The notes: generated from the letters alone by a model not told the origin. A stretch of DNA of 64,000 nt from Halorubrum hochsteinianum (GCF_023702125.1 NZ_CP098415.1:1116001-1180000), one strand, 5' to 3'. Positions 38,042 through 46,717 are shown, counted from the first letter of the stretch. Numbers and translations: made by a program.

Positions 38042-39254
38042 CGTCCGCGTCAGCGGCGTGGGCATGACTCCGTTCGAGAGCGACTCCCGCGGCTCGCTCA
38101 CCGATCTGGCCGCCACGGCCGCCGAACGCGCGCTCGCGGACGCCGGCGTCGACCCCTCCGAGGTCGACGCGCTCCACTTCGGCAACGCCCTCGCCGAGGC
38201 GCTCGACGAGAGCGCGGGCCTCGCGAACGCACTCGCGGCGGCGCTCGGCCTCGACGGCGCGTCCGCGGACCGGATCGAGAACACGAGCGCAACCGGCGCG
38301 AGCGCGTTCCACCGCGGCGTCGAGACCCTCGAAAGCGGGGCCGAGAGCGGGGACGCCGAGAGCGGCGACGTCGAGAGCGGCGACGTCGAGAGCGGCGGCG
38401 TCAAGCACGGCGACACCGACACCGTTCTCGTCGTCGGTGCCGAGCGGATGTCCGCGGGCGACACGCGCGACGTCACCGAGGCGATCAGCCGACTCGTCCA
38501 CCGTCGGGAGTACGCGCAGGGGATCACGCTCCCCTCCCTCGGCGGCCTCGCGGCCGGCGCGTACCTCGACCGCCACGACGCGCCCCGCGAGGCGCTGGCC
38601 GCGGTCGCGGCGAAGAACCACGCCAACGCGGTCGACAATCCGGTCGCGCAGTTCCGCAAACCGATCGACGTCGGGGACGCGCTCGACTCGCCGGTGGTCG
38701 CCGCGCCGCTCCGGCTGTACGACTGCTGTCCGATGTCGGACGGGGCCGCCGCGGTCGTCCTGACGCGCTCCGACAGCGCCTCGCGGTCGGACCCCCGCGT
38801 CGCCGGCATCGCGAGCGCGACCGGGACCCACGCCGTCGCGGAGCGCCCCGACCCGCTCGCCATCGACTCCGTCAGCACCGCCGGCGAGCGCGTCTTCGAC
38901 CGCGCCGGAATCGGTCCCGACGACGTCGACGTCGCCTGTATCCACGACGCGTTCACGGTCCTCGAACTGATCGAGCTCGAGGAGCTGGGCTTCTACGAGA
39001 CCGGGACCGCGTGGGAGGCGACCCTCGACGGCGAGACCGCGCTCGACGGCGACCTCCCGGTCAACCCCGGCGGCGGGCTCAAGGCGCGCGGGCACCCGCT
39101 CGGCGCGACCGGGCTCTCGCAGATCGTCGAACTCGCGTGGCAACTGCGCGGCGACCTCCCCGAAAGCCGCCGCGTCGCGGGCGCGGAAACGGGGTTCGCG
39201 ATCAACGTCGCCGGATTCGGAAACAACAGCGTCTGTACGGTGTTGCGCGCGTGA
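38031..39254 (+). CDS. thiolase-fold protein (SCP-x-like) with Ser at the nucleophile position
   Basis: This 407-residue thiolase-superfamily protein starts at ATG 38031 (MTTDVRVSGVGMTPF), overlapping the CoA-transferase by 11 bp. The usual nucleophile block reads IENTSATGASAFHRG, with Ser where a Cys is expected. The other catalytic blocks remain: CIHDAFTVLELIELE, NPGGGLKARGHPLGATG with its His, and NVAGFGNNSVCTVL. A repeat insert (SGDVESGDVESGG) lies near residue 115. Together with the DUF35 gene it forms the archaeal thiolase-DUF35 pair. Whether it still condenses or cleaves acyl-CoA is in doubt. Confidence 0.88.
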   Translation: MTTDVRVSGVGMTPFESDSRGSLTDLAATAAERALADAGVDPSEVDALHFGNALAEALDESAGLANALAAALGLDGASADRIENTSATGASAFHRGVETLESGAESGDAESGDVESGDVESGGVKHGDTDTVLVVGAERMSAGDTRDVTEAISRLVHRREYAQGITLPSLGGLAAGAYLDRHDAPREALAAVAAKNHANAVDNPVAQFRKPIDVGDALDSPVVAAPLRLYDCCPMSDGAAAVVLTRSDSASRSDPRVAGIASATGTHAVAERPDPLAIDSVSTAGERVFDRAGIGPDDVDVACIHDAFTVLELIELEELGFYETGTAWEATLDGETALDGDLPVNPGGGLKARGHPLGATGLSQIVELAWQLRGDLPESRRVAGAETGFAINVAGFGNNSVCTVLRA

Positions 39255-39646
39255 CGGACTCGAACGACGACCCCTCGGCGGCACCGGTCCGCTCCCGAGA
39301 GCGCGACCTCCCCGCAGACCGCGCGTTCGTCTGCGACGACTGCGGGACGCGGTGGTACTACGACCGACGCCGCTGCCCGGACTGCGGCCGCTCGTCGGCG
39401 GACGCCGCGACGGTTCGACTCGAAACCGGGACCGTCGTCGCGACGACGACAGTCGAGACCACGCCGCCCGACGTCCGAGCGCCGAACCACCTCGCGCTGG
39501 TGCGGTTCGACGGGGTTCAGGTGACCGCGCAGGCGGCCGACGGCGACCTCGCTCCCGGAGACACCGTGCGGTTCGAAGGCTCCCACCGTCTCCGCGAGAG
39601 CCGCGACCGACGGGACCCGCGGCTCGTCGCGGTCGACGACGACTGA
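39251..39646 (+). CDS. DUF35/OB-fold zinc-ribbon protein, thiolase partner
   Basis: A 131-residue protein starting at GTG 39251 inside the thiolase stop (GTGA overlap). A zinc ribbon (CDDCGTRWYYDRRRCPDCG) is followed by an OB fold (TGTVVATTTVETTPPDVRAPNHLALVRFDGVQVTAQ), the DUF35 layout. In archaea DUF35 proteins bridge thiolase and HMG-CoA synthase and hold CoA in a shared site. No HMG-CoA synthase is present here, so this is a thiolase/DUF35 pair only. Confidence 0.9.
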   Translation: MTDSNDDPSAAPVRSRERDLPADRAFVCDDCGTRWYYDRRRCPDCGRSSADAATVRLETGTVVATTTVETTPPDVRAPNHLALVRFDGVQVTAQAADGDLAPGDTVRFEGSHRLRESRDRRDPRLVAVDDD

Positions 39647-39707
39647 GCGGAATCCCGGATCGAGAGAAACGGACCGGAGCGTCGGAGAGGAAAACGGACC
39701 GGAACGG

Positions 39708-40412
39708 CTACTCCGTCCGTTCGAGCGACTCCAGAATGAACTCGTCTATCGCCTTCCGCGCCTCCTCGGGCGCGTCCTCGTGGCCGAGCGAGATCCGCCG
39801 CCCGCGGGCGGCGTGGATGACGTCGGTCACCAGCTGGCCCATCCGCTCGGCGTCGACGTCGCGGAAGACGCCCTCCTCGATGCCCTCCTCGACGACCTCG
39901 ACGATGCTGCCGCGGATGCGCTCGTAGTGTTCGTTGAAGATATCGCGGTGCTCGCCGTCGTTTTGCGCCTGCGTGTACAGCTCGTGGTACACCTTCATGC
40001 GGTCCCAGTGGCTGAACTCATCGAACTCCGGCCCGAACAGGCACTGGTCGACGCGGGCGCGGAGCTCGGTCCGGGGGTCCGCGTCGCCGTCGACGACCAC
40101 GCTGCCCTCGTACTGGTCGATGATGTGTTCGAGGAACGAGGACATGAGGTCGTACTTCCCGTCGAAGTGGTAGTGGATCACCTGCCGGGTGAGGTCCATC
40201 TCCTCGCCGATGTCGCGCATCCGGAGGTCCTTGTACCCGTGTTTACTCAGCGCGCGGAACGTCGCCTCCATGATCACCTCCTTCGTGTCCTTGGAGGACA
40301 CCGTCTCGCCGGCGGCCCCGGAGTCCTCGCCGGAGCCGCCATCGGTGGGGTCGGCGTCGTCGGCCGGGGACTCGACGGACTCGCCCGCCGATCCGCCCTG
40401 TGATTCGCTCAT
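39708..40412 (-). CDS. TetR/AcrR family regulator, likely controller of the cluster
   Basis: A 234-residue protein. After a ~40-residue acidic leader comes the TetR helix-turn-helix (KEVIMEATFRALSKHGYKDLRMRDIGEEMDLTRQVIHYHFDGKYDLMSSFLEHII), then a helical ligand domain. It is divergent from the amidohydrolase gene with operator site 2 between them, and the other matching palindromes lie in the promoters of the rest of the cluster. That makes it the natural regulator. The inducer is unknown but presumably is the pathway substrate or an acyl-CoA. Confidence 0.9.
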   Translation of the reverse strand: MSESQGGSAGESVESPADDADPTDGGSGEDSGAAGETVSSKDTKEVIMEATFRALSKHGYKDLRMRDIGEEMDLTRQVIHYHFDGKYDLMSSFLEHIIDQYEGSVVVDGDADPRTELRARVDQCLFGPEFDEFSHWDRMKVYHELYTQAQNDGEHRDIFNEHYERIRGSIVEVVEEGIEEGVFRDVDAERMGQLVTDVIHAARGRRISLGHEDAPEEARKAIDEFILESLERTE

Positions 40413-40470
40413 ACTGACACTCTACGTGTGAGGTACATAATACGCTCGCCCCTCGATCCCGATTCCGCAC

Positions 40471-40486
40471 TTTACCGCCCGGTAAA
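40471..40486. promoter_or_regulatory. TetR-type operator, site 2
   Basis: tttaccgcccggtaaa lies between the divergent TetR and amidohydrolase genes, 35 bp from the latter's start and overlapping its TATA-like cttttaacc. Binding here would block that promoter and perhaps the regulator's own. Confidence 0.75.
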
Positions 40487-40520
40487 CTTTTAACCCCTTG
40501 GTCAAACCCTATTATCGAAC

Positions 40521-41876
40521 ATGACACAAACGATCGTGCGAAACGGGACCGTGGTCTCGCTTGACCCGGACGTGGGGACGCTCGACGAGGCCGACGTCCT
40601 GATCGAGGACGGGGAAATCGTCGAGGTGGGGACCGGACTCTCCGCGTCGAACGCCGAGGAGATCGACGCCAGCGGCCACATCGTCGTGCCCGGCTTCGTC
40701 GACTCGCACATCCACCTCGCCCAGACGCAGGTACGGGGAATCGCCGGGGACTGGTCGCTGATGAACGAGTACTTCGACCACATGCTCGGCAACATCACCG
40801 GGCTGTACCGGCCCGAGGACATGTACCTCGGCGGCCTCTTCGGTGCCTTCGAGAAGCTCCACACGGGGACGACGACGGCGCTCGACTGGTCGTACCCGAA
40901 CACGCTCGAACACGGCGAACGCGCCATCGACGCGCTGAAGGACGCCGGGCTGCGCGCGGTGTACACCTACGGCCCGCCCGGCGACGACTCGGCGAAGTGG
41001 TGGTACGAGAGCGACGTAGGACTCCCCGAGGAGAACATCCGCCAGCTCCACGAGGAGCAGATCCGCGACGACGACCTGCTCAGTCTGGCGCTCGGCCTGC
41101 GCGGCCCCGACTTCTGTACCGACGACACCGCCCTCGGCGACTTAGAACTCGCGCGCGACTTGGGCGCGCTCTCGACGATCCACATGGGTGCCGCGCTGTG
41201 GCCGTCCTCGGAGTACGGCGGCGACTACCAGGGCTTCGGCTGCCTCGAAGACGAACTCGGTCCCGACGTGAACGTCGCGCACGGCAACCACTTCTCGCAG
41301 GAGGATATCGACCACGCCGTCGAGCAGGGGGTCTCCTTCTCGTCGACGCCGGAAGTCGAGATGCAGATGGGACACGGCATCCCCGTCACCGGCAAGGTGT
41401 TAGAGGCGGGCGGCCGGCCCGCGTGGGGCGTCGACGTCTGCTCGAACATCAGCGGCGACATGGGGAGCCAGATGCGGATCGGCATGCAGCTCCAGCGCAT
41501 GTTCGACAACCAGGCGGTCCTGGAGGGCGACGAGGAGGTCACCGAGGTCTCCATCTCCGCGCGCGACACCCTCGAAATGGCCACCATCGAGGGCGCGAAG
41601 GCGCTCCAGCTTGACGACGAGATCGGGACGATCACGCCCGGCAAGCGCGCCGACCTCGTCTTGTTCGACGCGACCGACTTCATGACTGCCCCGTCGCACT
41701 CGCCGGTCGAGACCGTCGTGTTCCAGTCCGACCCCTCGCACATCGACACCGTCCTCGTCGACGGCGAGGTCGTCAAGCGCGACGGCGAACTGACGAACCC
41801 GAAGGTCCGCGAGGAGTTCGACCGGTTCGTCGCCTCCGGCGAGCGGCTGGTCGAGGAAGCCGGCATCGACGTGTAA
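40521..41876 (+). CDS. amidohydrolase superfamily protein (TrzN/AtzA-like deaminase group)
   Basis: A 451-residue TIM-barrel enzyme. Metal ligands are visible in VDSHIHLAQTQ (HxH), TIHMGA, NVAHGNHFS and the Asp in WGVDVCSNISGD. The N-terminal beta-sandwich residues (QTIVRNGTVVSLDPD) and GTITPGKRADLVLFDA are those of the cytosine deaminase/chlorohydrolase branch. Activity is probably hydrolytic removal of an amino or related group from a cyclic substrate; the specific one is unknown. It is followed 43 bp later by the frameshifted FAH gene. A TATA element sits under operator site 2. Confidence 0.9.
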   Translation: MTQTIVRNGTVVSLDPDVGTLDEADVLIEDGEIVEVGTGLSASNAEEIDASGHIVVPGFVDSHIHLAQTQVRGIAGDWSLMNEYFDHMLGNITGLYRPEDMYLGGLFGAFEKLHTGTTTALDWSYPNTLEHGERAIDALKDAGLRAVYTYGPPGDDSAKWWYESDVGLPEENIRQLHEEQIRDDDLLSLALGLRGPDFCTDDTALGDLELARDLGALSTIHMGAALWPSSEYGGDYQGFGCLEDELGPDVNVAHGNHFSQEDIDHAVEQGVSFSSTPEVEMQMGHGIPVTGKVLEAGGRPAWGVDVCSNISGDMGSQMRIGMQLQRMFDNQAVLEGDEEVTEVSISARDTLEMATIEGAKALQLDDEIGTITPGKRADLVLFDATDFMTAPSHSPVETVVFQSDPSHIDTVLVDGEVVKRDGELTNPKVREEFDRFVASGERLVEEAGIDV

Positions 41877-41919
41877 CGCCCGCGGAACCGACTCTACTAC
41901 ACTACTACACCTACTCCAC

Positions 41920-42806
41920 ATGCGAATCGGACAATACCGAACCACGAGCGACGAATCGCCCTGGGCCGGCGTCGCGACCGACGCCGGCGTGATCGACCTC
42001 TCGACCGCCGGCGCGGCCGCCGGCGTCGAGGTCGGCCCGAAGGCCTCCGACCTGCTGGCCGACTGGGAGTGGCGGCGCAAGGCCGACCTCGCGGTCGAGT
42101 ACGCCGAGGAGACCGGCGTCGGCCTCCGCGACCCCGCCGACCTCGACCGCGCCGCCCCCGTCGACGACCCGCAGAAGGTCGTCTGCGTCGGACTGAACTA
42201 CCGCGACCACGCCGGCGAGAGGGTGACAACCCGATCCCCGACGAGCCGGTCCTCTTCTCGAAGTTCCCCACGTCGGTCGTCGGTCCCGAGGACGCGGTGC
42301 GCTGGGACCCCGACTACACCGAGAAGGTCGACTACGAGGCCGAACTCGTCGCCGTCATCGGCGAGGAGACCCGCCGCGTCGACCCCGACGAGGCCATGGA
42401 GCACGTCGCCGGCTTCACCGTCGGCAACGACGTCTCAGCGCGCGACCTCCAGCACGGCGACGGCCAGTGGGTCCGCGGGAAGAGCCTCGACACGTTCGCC
42501 CCGACCGGTCCCGACCTCGTCACGACCGACGAGGTGGGCGACCCCCACGACCTGGACATCTTCGCCGAGATAAACGGCGAGCGGCTTCAGGAGTCCTCGA
42601 CCGAGAACCTGATCTTCGGCGTCGACGACCTGATCTCGTTCTGTAGTCAGGCGTTCACGCTGAACCCGGGCGACCTCGTCTTTACCGGCACGCCGCCCGG
42701 CGTCGGCGTCTACCGCGAGCCCCCGGTGCTGCTCGGCGACGGCGATTCAGTTACTATCGGCGTCGAGGGCGTCGGCGAACTGACGAACGAGTTCGTTACT
42801 GAGTAA
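41920..42806 (+). pseudogene. fumarylacetoacetate hydrolase family gene, frameshifted
   Basis: Two frames together encode one full FAH-family protein. The first (from ATG 41920) ends at VVCVGLNYRDHAGE; the second resumes with GDNPIPDEPVLFSKF and runs to 42806 (GFTVGNDVSARDLQ, GKSLDTFAPTGP, TGTPPGVGV). The junction is near 42218-42224, where gagagggtgac lacks one base compared with a continuous frame. Either the gene is broken or the base is a sequencing error. If functional it would cleave a C-C bond in an acylpyruvate-like product. No sign of a programmed slippage site. Confidence 0.88.
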
Positions 42807-42866
42807 TCGGCTCGCTGTCCGGTACTTCGGTGCGGTCCCTCGGAGACCGACTCGACACGAACAGTT

Positions 42867-43119
42867 CCGAAGCCCCAGTCGCGAGGACGCCGTACGCTCG
42901 CTGCGCTCCTCGCTCAGTCGCTACCGCTCCTTCGCTGTGGTGCTTGCGTCGCCTACGATATCCTCGCGACTGCCCCTTCGAGCCCCACCCCACCCGCACA
43001 GCAACCGCACCTCACGCCTCCCCAGCCTCGTCGGTCGCCTCCGCTTCGCTCCGGCGACCGACTCCCTCGCGCGGTGCTGTTCGCGGTCGCCGACGGCGAC
43101 CGCTCACAGGCACGCGCCA
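42867..43119 (+). repeat. dispersed structured repeat, copy 2
   Basis: It fills most of the convergent gap between the FAH gene and the TatD-like gene. The unit starts ccgaagccccagtcgcgagg. Stem 1 is cagtcgcgagga with tcctcgcgactg (42876-42887 with 42961-42972) around a longer insert than copy 1. The conserved block cacctcacgcctccccagcc leads to stem 2, gtcggtcgcc/ggcgaccgac, and then a hairpin gcggtcgcc/ggcgaccgc. It lacks the head module of copies 1 and 3. The rest of 42807-43139 has no gene. Confidence 0.85.
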
Positions 43120-43139
43120 CCGCGATTTATTTAAATACG

Positions 43140-44147
43140 CTATTCGGCCAGTCCGAACACGTCGCGCGGGTTCTCGTACACGACGGTCCGGATGTCGTCG
43201 ACGTCGATCCCGTACCGGTACAGCTCGAAGATCGCCCGCTTGACCGCGTACGGGTCCGTGCGCAGCACGTTCGCGGTGTCGGTGTCGATCATGATCCGCT
43301 CGGGGCCGTACTCGTCGATGGCGTTCGCCACGTCGGCGGCGTCGACCCCCACGAGCCACGAATGGCCGATGGTGTAGCTCAGGTAGCAGTCCGTCTCGGT
43401 CATCAGGTACTCGGTGTTGTTCGCGTCCGCGTGCGACGCGACGACTCGCTCCTCGGCGAGTCCGGCGTCCGCGGCGGCCTCGACGTCGCGTTTCACGGCT
43501 TCGAGCGCCGGGTTCTCGCCGTCGAGGACCGGATCCGTTCCGAGCCCGGCGTTCTTCTCGTACCCCGGAGTCACGCCGAGGTCGTCGCGGTACTCGCGCT
43601 TCGCCTCGGGGGTGGTGTTCGGCGTGTGGAGGAGGACGGGGAGGTCGTGGTCGGCGGCGAGTTCCATCTGCGCCTGCACGACCGCCTGCTGCTCGTCGAC
43701 GTCCCAGCGCTCGACGTGCTGGCTCGGGGTGACGCCCGTCTCGCCGACGGCGACGACCTCGTCGAGCGCGCAGTAGTCGTCCATCGCGGCCAGCAGCTCG
43801 TCCGGGTCCTCGATTCGGACGCCGGTGTGGACCCCGAGGCTCAGCTTCGCCTCGAAGAAGTGGTTGCGCTCGATGGCGCGCCGGCGGTTGACCGCGTCGT
43901 CCCAGAGGAAGCGGATGTCGCTCGCCTCGACGGGCTTGTACGGGGTCCAGTGGTACCCCGACGACACCATCACCATCGACCGGCAGCCGGCGAGCGCGTA
44001 GCGCTCCCGGTCCTCCCACGAGAGCGTGTGCGCGTGGTTGTGCGGGTCGATCCACGGGACGTTCAACAGCTCCGTCGGGAGTTCGGGGTCCGATTCGTCG
44101 AGGTGCGCGGCGTCGGTCGGACGGACCGTGGCATGGGGCGCGGTCAT
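43140..44147 (-). CDS. TatD-like metal-dependent hydrolase (amidohydrolase superfamily)
   Basis: A 335-residue protein with a TatD-type metal site: DPHNHAHT at the N-terminus, GETGVTPSQH with the bridging Glu, VLLHTPNT, ASHADANN and the Asp in MIDTDTANV. The DNase/TatD group is usually ~260 residues; this one has an N-terminal leader and an insert, and is closer to uncharacterised archaeal TatD-related hydrolases. It is divergent from the BNR gene, with operator site 3 between them. Probable role is hydrolysis of a ring or amide in the same pathway, by inference. Confidence 0.85.
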   Translation of the reverse strand: MTAPHATVRPTDAAHLDESDPELPTELLNVPWIDPHNHAHTLSWEDRERYALAGCRSMVMVSSGYHWTPYKPVEASDIRFLWDDAVNRRRAIERNHFFEAKLSLGVHTGVRIEDPDELLAAMDDYCALDEVVAVGETGVTPSQHVERWDVDEQQAVVQAQMELAADHDLPVLLHTPNTTPEAKREYRDDLGVTPGYEKNAGLGTDPVLDGENPALEAVKRDVEAAADAGLAEERVVASHADANNTEYLMTETDCYLSYTIGHSWLVGVDAADVANAIDEYGPERIMIDTDTANVLRTDPYAVKRAIFELYRYGIDVDDIRTVVYENPRDVFGLAE

Positions 44148-44177
44148 GAACGCCCCGTCGTGGCCCGGCCACTTAGC

Positions 44178-44197
44178 GTTTTACAGGTTGGTAAAAC
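44178..44197. promoter_or_regulatory. TetR-type operator, site 3
   Basis: gttttacaggttggtaaaac lies in the 79-bp gap between the divergent TatD-like and BNR-repeat genes. It has the same half-sites as sites 1 and 2, with one mismatch. A TATA-like actttattatg follows directly for the BNR gene. Confidence 0.7.
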
Positions 44198-44226
44198 TTT
44201 ATTATGCGCCCGACTGACACACGGAT

Positions 44227-45288
44227 ATGACACTGTTGATCGGGACAGACTTCGGGCTGTACCGGACCGACGACGTCCCCTTCGAGCGCGACGACCTCGA
44301 CCCCGTCCTCGACTGCGGGGTCGTCACCGCCGTGAAGTCGTGGGACCACACCGAGGGCGTGTTCGTCGCGTCCTCCGAGGGCGCGTACCGCTCGCTCGAC
44401 GGCGGGGAGACGTGGACCGACCTCGACGTCCCGCTCGGCGACCGCTTCTGGCACGCCGGCCAGAGCGAGGTGTGGTCGATCCTCGCGACCGCGGACGGCG
44501 CGCTGTACGCCGGCACGAACGACCCGTACGTGTTCCGTTCGGTCGACGGCGGGGAGACGTGGACCGAACAGAAGGGGTTCCGCGAACTGCCCTCGCGGGG
44601 CCACTGGGAGTCGCCGATCGACCCCCACTACGCGCGCCTCCGCGCGCTGGAGGCGGTCCCCGGCCGCCCCGAGACCCTGATCGCGGGCGTCGAGGCCGGC
44701 GGGATCCACGTCAGCCGCGACGGCGGGCGGACGTGGACCGACCACCGCGACGCCATCGTCGACGACGTACATCAGGTCCTCCCGATTTCGGAGGACGTGT
44801 GGCTGGCGGCGACGGGGTACCTCGACCACGACCTCGAAAACCTCGGCCTCGGCCACGCGGTCGGCGAGGGCGGCCTCTGGCGGACCACCGACGCCGGCGA
44901 GTCGTGGGACCGACTCGACGTCGGCAGCGACTTCTCGTACATCCGCCGGGTGTTCGTCCACGACGGCCGGGTGATCTTCTGCGGCGGCGAGGAGGCCCCG
45001 CCGGCGTGGGTGAACGACGACCACGAGGTCGCGCTGTTCGAGTCGACGAACTTCGGCCGCGACTTCGAGCGCGTCTCCTTCCCCGGCGAACCCCACGAGA
45101 TCATCGAGACGTGGGCGGTCCACGACGGCGACGTGGTCTGCGGCTCCGGGCTCTTCGACGTGCCGGACGAGCGTGACGACGTGGAGGGGCGGATCATGCG
45201 CCGCCTCGACGGCGACGGCGACGAGGGCCCGACCTACGAGACGGTCGGCCGCGTCGACGCGAACGTCAGCCGGATCGAGGTGGTGTGA
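44227..45288 (+). CDS. BNR/Asp-box repeat beta-propeller protein
   Basis: A 353-residue protein without a signal peptide. Asp-box repeats (SxDxGxTW type) occur at least four times: SLDGGETWTDL, SVDGGETWTEQ, SRDGGRTWTDH and TTDAGESWDRL. The rest looks like propeller blades. Such propellers appear in sialidases and photosystem assembly factors, but there are no sialidase arginines evident. It shares the operator with the TatD-like gene and is followed at once by the DoxX-like gene. Perhaps a binding or monitoring protein of the pathway; function unproven. Confidence 0.83.
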   Translation: MTLLIGTDFGLYRTDDVPFERDDLDPVLDCGVVTAVKSWDHTEGVFVASSEGAYRSLDGGETWTDLDVPLGDRFWHAGQSEVWSILATADGALYAGTNDPYVFRSVDGGETWTEQKGFRELPSRGHWESPIDPHYARLRALEAVPGRPETLIAGVEAGGIHVSRDGGRTWTDHRDAIVDDVHQVLPISEDVWLAATGYLDHDLENLGLGHAVGEGGLWRTTDAGESWDRLDVGSDFSYIRRVFVHDGRVIFCGGEEAPPAWVNDDHEVALFESTNFGRDFERVSFPGEPHEIIETWAVHDGDVVCGSGLFDVPDERDDVEGRIMRRLDGDGDEGPTYETVGRVDANVSRIEVV

Positions 45289-45801
45289 ATGGCGGACGAA
45301 TCTCCTCCCTCCGACGAATCCGCCTCGGAGTCGGCGGCCGACGACGCCGGCCGCGACGCCCCCTCCCTGCTCGGGCGCTCGCTGTACGGCGGGGTGCTGG
45401 CGTACATGGCGTACGACGGGTTCAAGAGCAACGACAAGCGCGTCGCGGTCGCCGAGGAGAAGGGCGTCCCGATGCCCGACCACCTCGTTCCGTTCGTCAC
45501 CGGGATGCTGTTCGTCGCCAACCTCGGCATCGTCCTCTGGCGGCTCCCGCGGGCGGCCGCGGGCGCGCTCGTGGTCTTCTTCCTCGGGACGACCCCCGCG
45601 ATCCACGACTTCTGGACGATGGAGGGGAAAGAGCGGCAGGGCAACAAGATCAACTTCCTGAAGAACCTCGCGCTGCTCGGCGGCGCGATCGTCTTCCTCG
45701 ACGCTGCGAGCGGGCGCGACGGCGAGGCGGGAAGCGACGAGGCGGGAAGCGACGAGGCGGGAAGCGACGAGGCGGGCGGCGAAGACGCCGACGGGGAGTG
45801 A
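45289..45801 (+). CDS. DoxX-family membrane protein
   Basis: A 170-residue protein with about four hydrophobic segments and the DoxX-type pattern DKRVAVAEEKGVPMPDHLVPFVTGMLFVANLGIVLW and FFLGTTPAIHDFWTME. It begins directly after the BNR stop. Leader and tail are acidic and disordered; the tail carries three GSDEA repeats with identical codons. DoxX proteins often belong to membrane redox complexes. The link to the cluster is by operon only. Confidence 0.85.
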   Translation: MADESPPSDESASESAADDAGRDAPSLLGRSLYGGVLAYMAYDGFKSNDKRVAVAEEKGVPMPDHLVPFVTGMLFVANLGIVLWRLPRAAAGALVVFFLGTTPAIHDFWTMEGKERQGNKINFLKNLALLGGAIVFLDAASGRDGEAGSDEAGSDEAGSDEAGGEDADGE

Positions 45802-46075
45802 CGCCGCCGCGCCGAAACGCGACACCGCTCACCCATCGCGTCGTGGGGTTCTCCCAGATCGTTTCCGGTTCCTGATAGTACGCCGTCCGGATCCGGGAAT
45901 TTCGGGTTCGTCCGGCGTCGACGCCGCGGATCGGCGGTGTCTGACGCAGTTCTTAAGTGACCGCGGCGTGGACTCTACCGTAATTCCCCGAACGGGCGTC
46001 GAGCGCTCGGAGTGAGCGCCGTCGAGACCGACGAACGCGGTGTTCGGGAAAACCACACACGGACTGGAGGTCAAG

Positions 46076-46717
46076 ATGGGACTGCTCACGAATCTCAGAG
46101 ACAGCATATCGCGGGTCACGGACGGCCTGTTCGCGGCCGACGAGCCCAAGCGGATCGGGATCTACGGACCGCCGAACGCCGGTAAAACGACCCTCGCAAA
46201 CCGGATCGCACGCGACTGGACGGGTGACGCCGTCGGCCCAGAGAGCCACATCCCCCACGAGACTCGCCGGGCCCGCCGGAAGGAGGGCGTGGAGATCGAG
46301 CGCAACGGGCGGACGGTCACCATCGACATCGTCGACACCCCCGGGGTGACGACGAAGGTCGACTACAAGGAGTTCCTCGACCACGACATGGAGAAAGACG
46401 ACGCCGTCCGCCGGTCGCGCGAGGCGACCGAGGGCGTCGCGGAGGCGATGCACTGGCTCCGCGAGGACGTCGACGGCGTCATCTACGTGCTCGACTCGAC
46501 GACGGACCCGTTCACGCAGGTGAACACGATGCTGATCGGGATCATCGAGTCGCAGGACCTCCCCGCGCTCATCCTCGCCAACAAGACGGACCTGCCGGGA
46601 GCGGACGTCCAGCAGATCGCGAACGCCTTCCCGCAACACGAGACGATCCCGCTGTCCGCGCTGGAGGGCGACAACATGGACGAAGTGTACACCAAGATAG
46701 CGGAGTACTTCGGCTGA
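46076..46717 (+). CDS. Era-like GTP-binding protein, first of the Oap trio
   Basis: A 213-residue GTPase starting at ATG 46076, preceded by a GGAGGT ribosome site (ctggaggtcaag). G1 is YGPPNAGKTTLAN, G3 is DTPGV, G4 is NKTDL and G5 is SALEG. It overlaps the OapB gene by one base (TGATG). This trio, Era-like GTPase, DUF2073 and zinc-ribbon, is conserved across archaea; in haloarchaea its members are described as origin-associated. A TATA-like gttcttaagtg lies ~120 bp upstream. Gap 45802-46075 holds only this promoter and leader. Confidence 0.9.
   Translation: MGLLTNLRDSISRVTDGLFAADEPKRIGIYGPPNAGKTTLANRIARDWTGDAVGPESHIPHETRRARRKEGVEIERNGRTVTIDIVDTPGVTTKVDYKEFLDHDMEKDDAVRRSREATEGVAEAMHWLREDVDGVIYVLDSTTDPFTQVNTMLIGIIESQDLPALILANKTDLPGADVQQIANAFPQHETIPLSALEGDNMDEVYTKIAEYFG

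Noticed and set aside
42210-42230. Programmed frameshifting in the FAH gene
   Set aside because: No slippery heptamer or following structure is seen, and FAH proteins are made from one frame in other organisms.
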